From: Earliella scabrosa
Taxonomy: Eukaryota; Basidiomycota; Agaricomycetes; Polyporales; Polyporaceae
Assembly (NCBI GenBank): GCA_022605405.1
Contig: JABYQQ010000007.1
Coordinates: 124,001 to 188,000 of the forward strand
Reading direction: 5' to 3'
DNA length: 64,000 nucleotides
Position numbers and translations under genes: made by a program. How positions within the stretch are numbered: position 1 is the stretch's first letter; each line of letters opens with the position of its first letter. Shown piece after piece: positions 45,399-55,381 of this stretch. A model generated the notes under the pieces. It ran no database searches, had not been told where the DNA came from, and was given only the letters and a program-made list of their open reading frames with translations.

Positions 45399-48302
45399 AT
45401 GGCTCCTTTACTCCGGGCTCTCGCTTTGAAGCGACAGGACGCCCCTTCGTCAGGTGGTGAGTTCGGTCCACCGCAAATTTTGCGAACACGAGACTGACAT
45501 AGGATGCGAAGTGTCTCAACTTCTTCTCGCGAACATGCTCAAGTCCTCACCCATCTTCGTCCACAGCGCAGGCTAGCCCTGCAGCTTCTTCCGTCACGTC
45601 CCTTCCTTCGTCTGCAAGTGCAGCCCCTTCAGAATCAGCGTCCCCCAGTGTCTCAGAGAGTAAGCCCACCTCTTCTTCCGATGCGCCATCTTCCGCGGAT
45701 GAGCCCACCGTGGCTACAAGCACTTCTCCGGAGCCCTCCGAGATAGAGTCTGCCACGGCCAGCCCTACAAGTGCGGAGCCTTCGTCGGCAGAGCCTACTG
45801 TAGTCGAGTCTTCGTCAGCAGAGCCCAATGTCTCAGAGCCTACGTCGACAGAGCCTTCGGCGGCGGAGCCCACCTCGTCAGAGCCCACCCCAGCAGAGCC
45901 CACTTCGGCAGCTCCCAGTGAAACGGAGGAGTCGACTTCGTCTCAAGTGCTCTCGACCACCGTGGCGCCTCCGACCTCCTCTCCTCCTACCTCCGTCTCG
46001 CTCCCTACTGCAATACCTACTGAAGACACGCCTTCCGCAGTTCCGTCGTCCACCGAAGAAGCCTCACCAACTTCTGCGCCGGAGTCCGAGGTCCCCGCCC
46101 CCACCAACTCAAACACGATCCAGGCGACGGGCTCGTTCACCTCAGGTCTGCTGATCCCGACCCGAACTGCTGATGACGGAGACGGCTCGGACGCTGGGAG
46201 CAGCAGTACGTACTCTTATCTTCTCCCTCTGCGAGCCCCGTTCCAACACACTCCCCCTTTCGCGGCGTTGCAGCGCCGGCGACGCCTGAGCCCACGTCTG
46301 ACGATGCGGAGCCCTCCTCCACTTCGGAGCCGCCCGTGTCGACCGAGCAGCCTGACACCCCGTCGTCCAGCTCGACCGGCGATCCAGTCCCCACCGCGAT
46401 CACGTACGTGCCATCTCTTTCCTGTGTATCCGGGGCGAAGTGACGAAGCGAACGAACATATGCAGCGATCCCGAGGAGCCATCGTCTTCCGCTGTTGCTA
46501 GCAGTACCACCCGGTCTTCGTCTGCTAGCGAGCCCACTGTGGCGGATCCTGTCGATCCCCCTGCCCCCGGTCCAAGCTCTCCTGCAGCATCTGTCTCGGC
46601 CAGTCGGACGGGCGCTCCCGCCACGCCCCGCCCGACAGGCGGCAACGGCTCTGACAACGGCGCTGGTTCTGGAAACGGCAACAGCAACGGTTCCGGAAAT
46701 GGGGCCGGAAACGGAACCGGAAGTGGAACCGGAAACGGCAATAATGGCAATGGTGCCGGGAACGACCCAGGTGACGATGCCAGCGGAGAGGCTGACACTC
46801 CTGCGAACGGTGGAAACAACGGAGGTGGAGGCAGTGGTAACGGCAATGCCGGCAACGGTGGGCAGACTGGGACTCAGCCCGGAGACGCACCGAATGCCGG
46901 TGGCCCTGGTGATACCAACAATGTGGCCCCTGGCAATGCTGCGAACCCGACGGACGGACAAGCCGTAGGTGCTCAGCCCACGGATGCTCCTGTTGTTGGG
47001 AGCGGTGCTGCAACTTCTGTATCGTCGACTTCGACGGCCATCAGGTGAGTCTAACACGTCGTTTGCATACGCATAGGGATCGTTGCTGACCAGTCGAGTC
47101 ATGTTTATACAGTCTGACGAACGTGCAACAAGCTGCAGCTGCCAACTCTCCGAACACCCCGCAGGTTACACCTTCGGAGGTGGTGACCACCGTCACGGAC
47201 ATTACAACCTTCAGCACCCCCGTTGCGACGTTCTCGGACGGCGGGAGAACATTCACATCCTTCGAGCCGACGACGAGCACACGAGTCTTCACCTCGACGT
47301 CGACTTCGTTCCCTACCGTGACCCCTGCCGGCGCGGTCTCTCAGTGAGTAACACTGGAGCTCCATATTCTGTCGCCAAGCCTCTGACCGTTCAACAGGAA
47401 GCAGACCGACCCTGCGATGATGGGCGGGATCATCGGCGGAGCCATCGGAGGCCTGATCGTCATTGGCCTCCTGGTCTTCTTCCTCTTCCGCGTCCGCGCC
47501 CGCCGCCGTGCTTTCTCCGAGCGCGGCATCTCCAACGACGACTACATGCCACGCTCTCCCTCGATCCTCCCCGACTCGCCGCACTCCTCTGCGCGCTGGA
47601 GCATGGTCGCCCCCGGTCCCGCGCCCGCCCCCGTCCCGGCCCCGAGCTACCTGACACCGATGGCCGCATCCGCATCCGGCGCGCGCGCGCCGACGCTGCC
47701 CCCACTCTCGCTCGCGCCGAACATGGCGTACGCAAACGGGACGCGAAGCGAGCTCTTCCCGAGCATGATCTCGACCTCGTCCGGGCGCAACAGCGCGTCG
47801 CCGATCAGCCCGATGCCGACCGACGACGGCGACGACGCGTCCTTCGCGGCCCGGCCCCGCCCGCACATACGCGAGACGATGGTGAGCACCGTGAGCGTGA
47901 GCACGGTCGTGCACGGGGCTGGTAAAGGCCACTCGAGCTTGAGCGCGGACGCCATCCTCGATCCGTTTGCGGACCCCGCTCCGGCCCCGGCTCCGTCGGT
48001 GGTCGTGACTGATGCGAGCTCGACGACGTCGGTCGCGCCGAGTGCGCGGTCGAGCGCGTCGTCGATCGTTCGCAAGCCTGTCCCGGCGATGGACCCGACG
48101 CCTGCTGCGCCTGCGCCCGCGAGCGCGGACGCGAATCCATTTGCGGACCCGCAGGGCCCGCCTATGCTGCCGCCCGTGCAGAGGCTCTCTATGCTGTCTG
48201 ACCTTTCGGCGGACGTTCAGGTCAGTGGATCTCGTCTACTAGTCGATGAGTGTTCGCGTTGCTGACTACTGTCGTCGTTTGCAGCCTGGAGAGGCGATGT
48301 GA
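45399..48302 (+). CDS. Ser/Thr-rich mucin-like single-pass membrane protein
   Basis: Exons starting at 45399 (MAPLLRALALKRQDAPSS) encode a long extracellular part full of Ser, Thr, Pro and Ala. It has imperfect repeats of the form S-x-E-P (SSAEPTVVESSSAEPNVSEP), then a Gly/Asn-rich block of GNG and GSG units near 46640-46860, and a beta-like segment TFTSFEPTTSTRVFTSTSTS. One membrane helix follows: GGIIGGAIGGLIVIGLLVFF then LFRVRARRR as stop-transfer. The cytosolic tail has two DPF/NPF-type motifs (DPFADP, NPFADP) and ends in a tiny exon, PGEAM. This layout fits heavily O-glycosylated cell-surface sensors or adhesins. No clear signal peptide precedes the repeats, so a missed upstream exon is possible. 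The DPF/NPF motifs suggest endocytic sorting. The ligand is unknown. Confidence 0.78.
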
Positions 48303-48623
48303 TTGTTTGCTGAAAGCTGAGTGTTGGATGAACGTTTTGGCTGCTTGAGGGGTGTTGCGCGCGCCCCCGATCATGATGCCCATGGACGCTCGCTGTACTT
48401 GCAAACTGAGTTTACTCGTTCCTTCGCCGAATCGACTCCTGCGACCGTGTTCGTGATGTGCGACGGGTCTACTTAGTCGAACATTACGTCATATGGGCCG
48501 GTGTTCGAATTCATCGATGAGAGTCCCGCATATGCATGTAAAGCGAACAACCACTTGGACCGCCATCTCATCGTCGTGTCGAAACGTCCCGGGGACTTAC
48601 TCGACTCTCCTCTTCCCAAGCAA
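48303..48623. other. Short interval before the NTPase gene
   Basis: The mucin-like 3' UTR and the presumed promoter or first exon of the NTPase gene. The frame used at 48624 is already open from about 48480, and homology to the second repeat unit begins near 48591. A true start upstream, possibly across an intron, is therefore likely. Confidence 0.45.
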
Positions 48624-49030
48624 ATGAATACCGGAATGGATTCGGATCCACTCGAGATGGTTGGCGAGGACGAACTGCCAGACGCCCAGACGATTGCCAA
48701 TCTCAACGCTCGAATTCACAGCGGCATCACGGAGACTCCAACCACTGAGCTGGTGAACGATTCAATATACATCATGGAGATCTTGCAAGTTGTGCAGACA
48801 GAATGCGGATTTGCACCCTTCGAACTTGAAGTCTCACTGCCAGCGGAGCGGCGGTGGACCCGTGCCAACAAAGTCCAGCTCGGTGGCATGGTGCTAGAAG
48901 CACACCGGAAGGCAGACTACAGCGCCTTCATGCGAATCAGTAAGTATTCATAGCGATGTACATGATCAACCCCCTCAGGACTTACCGCTTTGCCGTTGCA
49001 TCAGAGTACGTGCGTGAACGACCCGGGCAT
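48591..49030 (+). repeat. Tandem exon duplication, unit 1
   Basis: Covers one coding exon, its intron and the start of the next exon. A run of nearly 60 bases from 48652 recurs without change at 49183. The coding content is EMVGEDELPDAQTIANLNA and VQLGGMVLEAH, followed after the intron by YVRERPG. The period is about 531 bases in the exon and about 514 by the downstream exon, because the introns and exon lengths differ. Confidence 0.88.
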
Positions 49031-52000
49031 CCTAATCCTCCGGATCCTTCCACTACCCAGCCTACCGTCGTCCCCTCAGAATCCTTGCTCAATGATTTCA
49101 GTGAAAGGTCTTCGCAGCCTGCGGACGTACTTGAATCGCCCCTTCCCGAGGAAAGTAATACTGGAATGGATTCGAGTTCCTTCGAGATGGTTGGCGAGGA
49201 CGAACTGCCAGACGCCCAGACGATTGCCAATCTCAACGCCCAAATCCACAGGAACATCACGGAGCCACCAGCTCCTGAGTTGCTGAACGAATGGGCGTAC
49301 CTCTGGATTGTTCTGACTGTCGTACAGACGCAATGCGGATTTGTGCCCTTGACTTCGGGAAATCAGCAACAGTGGGTTCGTGCTAACGCAGTCCAGCTCG
49401 GTGGCATGGTACAGGAAGCACATCAAAATGCAGACTACAGCGCCTTGATGCGACTCAGTACGTCCCTAGAGCGATGCACATCACCCTCCTGGCATGCTCA
49501 GCTTGACCATTGCGCCAGAGTACGTGCGTCAACGACCAGGACCGCCTCAGCCTGCTCCCGTTGCCCGGCGTGTCGTCAATGAGTCAGAATCCCCTCTACT
49601 TTATGCACGCCAGAGGTCCTTGCAAGGTGAGTATCTTCTCACGAACTCGGCTTCGCTCAGTGTAACTAATGTCCCTCCCTGTGAATAGAAGGTGTGCATA
49701 CCGCCCATCGCAGTAGCTAAACACAAACACTAACAGGTTCACCAGCCGTATTCCAGGGCTGGCGCGCGCCATTCATCGGTGAACATCAGCACGATCTCGC
49801 TACCACCATTCGGAACATGTACATCAGCGCCAACGCCGGCAGTACCTACATGGGTCACGCAGCCATCATACAGAGCTCAGGGTCGGGCAAGTCCCGTCTT
49901 GTCGAGGAGGTTGCTAACAGCATCTTCACGATTCCGTTCAACATACGAGACCCCTCGGAAGCCCATTGTAAGTGAGCTTCACTTCGATGCGGCGTAGTAT
50001 GTGCTCTGATTCTGATCTCTTCTCGTCATGCGTGCCTCAGGTGGAGCATATCCTCCGTCCGATGTTGCTGTACATCACCTTCTCACTTATTGGGCACGCG
50101 GTTACGATGGAGTGGCGCTCCGGTCACGATTTCATAGCTTCCTCCAGGTATTGTTTGAGGAGACCGCCAAGGAATTACGTCGTATGCTGTCCTCGAATAA
50201 TCCGAACACCGAGACTAGCAGGCAGCTTCCCAGTGACTGGTATACGCACCTGACCAGTATCCGCCGACAGGAGCTATATGCGAGGGTGACAGCATTAGCG
50301 GTTAGTCTCCGTTACTCGAAGGAAGTAACTTGGCGTGTGCTGAAACCGTCGATATAGCACGCGAAGGCCGCGGATATCAGCCTCAGAGAGAACGCTATCA
50401 AGCAATGCGTGAGATCGCCTCCTTTATATCCTTGGTTTGCTACCCTGATCTGAAGAACTTCCCAGGGGACGGAAGACCAGAGGCGCCGGCTTATGGACTT
50501 TCACGCGAAGATCATCCTTGAGCAGGCGAGGACTGCTTTAAGAGCTCTGCTCGTGCTTGTTTGCCAGTATTCCAGTTGTTCACGCACTGGAGAGCCCTCT
50601 GTGGTCCGGGAGCCCAAAGAAACGCCCCTCGAGCCCTGCGACGGGTTGCGTACGGATACGATACACACAGCAGATCCCACCCACGAACACGTCAAGTTGC
50701 TCCACATCCTCATGTACTTCGATGAGGCGCATGTGCTTGCAGAGTACCCCAAGGCATTCGGAAGTCTGAACCGCATGCGGACGACCATACCAGGGCAGGC
50801 GCCGCCTAGCGCCACCGACCCATCCTCGACGGGCTACCAGGAGAACGCGCCAACGAAGTCCGAGCCATCCAAGCCGTCCTTGCCTCCGGAGCACATAACC
50901 GCGCTTGACATTTTCACCAGCGCGTTGGACGACTGTCGTGACTTGGGGCTGTTCACTGTCTTCGTGTCGACGCAGTCGTCGTTCGCACATGTCGTGCCGT
51001 TCCCTACCACCACGGGCGGGTTCGCTCGTTACAATGTGTTTGCCAGTAGCATGCATGCTCCCATCACGGAAACCCCTTTCGACTGCTTTGGATCCAGGTC
51101 ACTTGTTCCCTCGACGATCCGTACCAAAGATGTAGGCGACGTAACCTTCATGGCATGCTTCGGACGGCCACTGTGAGCCGCTCTCTATCTCATCGTGCCG
51201 AGTCAAGATTCTGATGATTCATACAGTTGGCGGTCTCTGCTGTTGCCGTACACCGACGAAATCCTGGACGATTTCACTGTGGCAGAGCCCCCCGCTCTCG
51301 TGCGTGAACCGGAATCGGACTCACTGCGTCGCGGCTCTCGCTCTCTTGATGTGCTAGACCTCGCGCGCTTGAAGCTGCTCTACGACGATTCCCGCGACAA
51401 GCCAGTCGGTTCATATACGGTTGCTGCACAGTCAGCTGTTCTCGACGTCCGCATCATGCTCCCGCTTGAGCCCAGCCGGGACTCAGTTCATCGCCACGAG
51501 GAAGAGCTTGTCGCGAGCCACATGCGCCTTGCCTACTCCGTTCCGCGGGACCGCCGATATCTGCGCTCGGGGTACTCGTCGGAGCCAATCCTGGCGGAGG
51601 CAGCTGCCCGACAGTTGTATCGATGGCGGAACCAGTCCGTTAGCCTCCGCGGGATGCCACCACTGGCATCACACGACGTCGCTCATCGCATCCGAGAGGC
51701 GTGGCAGCACGAACCGGTAGTGGCGATGCTCAAGAGGATCCTTGACGAGAATTTGCTTTCCCTGGGCGAGATCGACGAGACAGTCGGTCGTTTACTGCTA
51801 ACCCTTGCTCGAGATGACACCACTTGCACGACCTACATATCTCGCAACCCCCACTTCAGCAGCCCCGTTCCCTTGAACGACTTCATTCGTCGACTGTTCT
51901 CTGAAGAGGTCGCCGAGACCGTCTTCAAGAGCAGGCCAGACAACTTGCCGGCCAATGCTGAGGGCGCACGGACGACGTTCGAGGAAGCGTTCAAAGACGC

Positions 52001-52838
52001 CCTTGTGAACTTCACTCACTTCACGAGATGGGGCGACAGCGCTGCATTGACCGAAGACGTCGCCCTCGGGTGCTTTATACGCTCGATGGCGGTTATATGC
52101 CAACACAACGCCGCCGCAATCGACGCCTTCATCCCCGTTCTGATGGATCGGACGGCAGTGCTTGACGCCACCGTCATGACCGGGATCCTCGTTCGTTTCA
52201 AGCTTCGCTCGTCGCCTGCCACTATGGCAGCATACACCATCGATGCCGCGAAAGTCGGCCTGTTTCCGCGGTCAAGCTGCGAGGGCGAGGCGTCGCGACG
52301 ACCCTACATCGCGCTGACTATGGAACTCGGAGTCGGTTCGAAGCCTCCGCTGTTTACGATGATGCCTGTCAAGCCGGCCTCCAAGCAGACGACCGAAGCG
52401 ATCCCTCCACTCGCCGGGTTGACACCCAACACGGGCGCACGACACCAGCAATCATCTTCGTCTTCCAAGGCGCGATCCTCGGAGGCAGCACCGCGCCACA
52501 GGCACCCGCGCTACAGTGTGTATGCCTATGGTTGCTCGCCCACGGTCTACCGAGTCATCGGCGTGAGGGAAGATGAGGACTATCAGTGCCTTCTCCGTGG
52601 CGGCAAGCCACTGTGGGCGCAACCCCGGCAGGATCCAGCGTCGCTGAAGCCATTCTTTGCGGTCGGTGACGCCGCGGCGGCGAGCTGGGACTGGCTATCC
52701 AACCCACCCCCGGACACAGCTCCACGAGGTGAGTCCGGCGGAGATGGTGGTGTGATTCTATTGGGAGCCCTTCGTCGCGACGAAGTTGACAATCTTGCTG
52801 GAGGTCGCGACGACGTGCACATGGAGTTGGCAGAATAA
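48624..52838 (+). CDS. P-loop NTPase with duplicated N-terminal module and possible nuclease-like C-terminus
   Basis: At least seven exons, roughly 1,200 residues. The start at 48624 (MNTGMDSDPLEMVGEDELPD) is the first ATG in frame but may be internal. Two copies of an N-terminal module are followed by AVFQGWRAPFIGEHQHDLA, Walker A IIQSSGSGKSRLVEEVAN, FTIPFNIRD, GAYPPSDVAVHHLL, and Walker B LLHILMYFDEAHVL. Next come a sensor-like strand LFTVFVSTQSSFAHV, ITETPFD and FMACFGRPL|WRSLL. The order matches a large Agaricomycete family of unknown function that I recall as NTPases with a restriction-endonuclease-like tail, related to Crinkler-type NTPases. In the tail, AIDAFIPVLMDRTAVL then VMTGILVRFKLRS could be the D..(Q/E)xK core, with R in place of the usual Q/E. 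The 547-codon last exon is intact to 52838. Enzyme activity is not proven. Confidence 0.7.
49122..49545 (+). repeat. Tandem exon duplication, unit 2
   Basis: Second copy of the exon-intron-exon unit in the NTPase gene. It encodes EMVGEDELPDAQTIANLNA, VQLGGMVQEAHQNADYSAL and, after the intron, YVRQRPG. Both copies keep the reading frame and both introns keep GT..AG ends. Confidence 0.88.
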
Positions 52839-53104
52839 GCCGATACACATTCGCAGACAGCCGGGGAGCTCGGGCCAAGCCTGGAGCCGGCGACATACGT
52901 AGTGTGATCCACGGTATAGATACAGTAGTAAAACACACAACGTCGTAGGTAGTACGTGCGGAACTGGGATATCAGTATAGTAGTAGGAGGAAGCGCACAG
53001 TATCGTGTCCTACTAGCGCGAGCGCACGATGAATGTCGAACAAGAGTAACCAGTACACTGAGGTAGACATCTCCAATCATGACGCTGTCGACGTCCGTAT
53101 CGAC

Positions 53105-54847
53105 TCAACGCGAATGCCTCCCACGCCTCCTCTTCCCCTTTCCCTTCTCTTCTTGCCTCACCCGCTGCTCAGGCATAGTGGACCCCTTGGGCTCAAGCTC
53201 ACCTAGCGCTGCGACGGCCCAGTCCGGATGCTCTAAGCTGTGCCGCCGCACCTTCCTCTCCGATCCCTCTTCAAGCTCGTTAGGATATTTCTTCGCCACT
53301 GAAGCCTTCGGAACAAGCTCGTCTCTAGGCGCAACCGCCCAGTCCGGACGGTCCGGCGTATGCACCCGGGGGCGCGTCCCACCCGGCGTAGCAGGAGTCC
53401 CGGGAGAGGGACGAGCTTCTGCACTCGCGAAGTCCTTCGTCAAGTCCAACGCAGTGGGAACGTGCTTCGTCTCGGTGCGCGCCGGGGTAGATGGTGCGGG
53501 AATGGCACTGTCTGGGTTCGTAGCAGAGCGCGGGGCAGGGTATGCGCTCGAGGGTGCGAGACACTCGCTCTGCGTGAGCAAGACGACAGACTCAGCGAGT
53601 GCATCCGGACCTAAGCGACGGCTTTGATGCGTTGCATCCTCCCCTGAGCCCCGAGTCGAAGGTGCTACGTCCGAAGGCGGGGTCGTTACGCAAGGAGTCT
53701 GCGCCGAGTCGTCACACTCGACGGACGTCCAGTCGTCCTGATCACCAACATCATCATCGTGGCTCCGGCCGCCTTCTACTAGGAGCGCGGAATCCATGAT
53801 ATGGGCGATGATGACTTCACCATCGTACCTGGCTGTCACCAAGTCGACAGGTTCGTTGACTTCGTCCGCCGGACGCCTCAACGTGAACAGGGAGACAGAG
53901 GCATCATCTAGAGGGACCGTGGGGGAGGGTGCTTCGGATCGATTTGTAGACCGACAGTGCTGGAGTGGGGAATCGACCCCGACGGTATGGCTGTCTTGGG
54001 CACCATCTTCCTCGCGCCCGTCCGGAAGAGTTGCAATGATACGATCAATGGAAGCAGAGGTTACATTGTCGCTTTCAGCCTCGACCGACGCCGTCTCCAC
54101 TCGCGATTCCAAAAGCTCTTGCGATTCGGCTTGTTCGATCACAGCTTCGGCGGTCGCAACCTGAGCACTAGGCGTGACATTATCGGGGGCGGCGGTAAGC
54201 TCTAGCTGCGGCTGGTGTATGTCGGATGCGAGCGCAGACTCTGTGGTGGCGTCTATACGCAAATGTGTCTCATGCTGGTGAGAGGGTGAACAACATGCGG
54301 ACGTGGTAGCTTCTGACTGCGATTGGCGCGTCGCCTCGGCAGCTGTTGTGTGTTCGCTAGGGATAGGGCCTTGTTCGGAAGTGCCGAGATTTGCGTAAGG
54401 AGGTCCACTCTGGGGTTCAATGTTCGGTCTGTCGGATCGTCTCTCAACCTGTGATATATGAGTCCGAGTGAGCAATCCAACGGCATGCAGGGCACCAAAG
54501 AACTTACTACTGGAGCCGTCGATGAACTCAAGAGAGCGACTGCGTCATGCTCGCTCTTTGCTATCCTTCGAGGTCCGTATGAGTCCGACGGAGTCTGCGA
54601 TTTGCTTGACTTGGATGAGTGGGACTTCGACTCGCCAAATGGGTGCGACACGTGGTGGGAGCGATATGTGTGAATGATCGTAGAGAGGGCATACTGGGGC
54701 GATATGAGCCCATCTCCGGGCAGATAGCGGAACGCTCGGACGCACATAGGTCATAATCGAGGTCATGATAGCCAGAAGAACAGCCAGAGACACCGACGCG
54801 TGCTGGAGCTGCGCCATGGACAGAACATCTTGCCCCAAACCGTGCAT
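53105..54847 (-). CDS. Membrane-anchored, mostly disordered protein of unknown function
   Basis: Exons read leftwards from an ATG at 54847 (MHGLGQDVLSM) or 54817 (MAQLQHASVS). One hydrophobic helix, ASVSLAVLLAIMTSIMTY, is followed after an intron by YALSTIIHTYRSHHVSHPF and a Ser/Lys stretch. A 450-residue acidic, Ser/Thr/Pro-rich region is encoded in the last large exon. Near the C-terminus two related units occur: RPDWAVAPRDELVPKASVAK and HPDWAVAALGELEPKGSTMP. The end is very basic (EEKGKGKRRRGRHSR). A single N-terminal helix with a long charged tail suggests a signal-anchored membrane protein. No known domain was seen, so I do not assign a function. It is divergently transcribed from ISWI. 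Confidence 0.55.
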
Positions 54848-55381
54848 TCTGTGGCCTCCAGTCTTCCGGCGTAGATATCCGAGTTGAGCGAGATGTAGCG
54901 GGAATTTTCCGATAGCAGCAGAGACTTGGGAGGAAAAGCGACGAGGGTATATGCAGCGAGAGGTATACAGAGAAGGAGAAGCTGGCGAACGAGCAGGCTC
55001 GTCGCAGCCAAAGCACCGACCGAAAAGGTCCTGGTCAAAGACCGTCAACAACGCGGACGCAATTGGCCTTGGGCGCTTCCGGTGATGCGTCCAGCGCTTC
55101 GATTCTGTACGTACTTATGTGCTGTCCTTTGGCAGTGACAAGTCTCACTCGGGCAAGCCTGCTCTACTAGTCATCAGCCGTCGGAGGTCCGCGACATAAA
55201 GAAAGACTACGACGCTCGATGCAATTCCAGCTAGTGAAGTTCAGTACGCTGTGACCAATAATCACCTGACCGTGACGTTACAGAGCAGGCGTCTATGGCG
55301 GTGGCGCGTCTGAGATCTGAGCTTCAGCCATTCCCTCTGACCACCACCACCACCATCCCTCTCCTCCGCTCTCAACCAAGC
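54848..55381. other. Divergent promoter region of the membrane protein and ISWI genes
   Basis: About 530 bases separate the two start codons. Before the ISWI ATG there is a run of CCACCACCACCACC near 55343-55355. Reading frames on the left side (54900-55040, minus) contain hydrophobic stretches but no in-frame ATG, so an extra 5' exon of the leftward gene is possible. Confidence 0.45.

Noticed and set aside
46137..47102. A 321-codon minus-strand frame opposite the mucin-like gene
   Set aside because: It is the antisense of the repetitive Ser/Gly/Asn-coding DNA and has no domain. The plus-strand exons make a coherent membrane protein.
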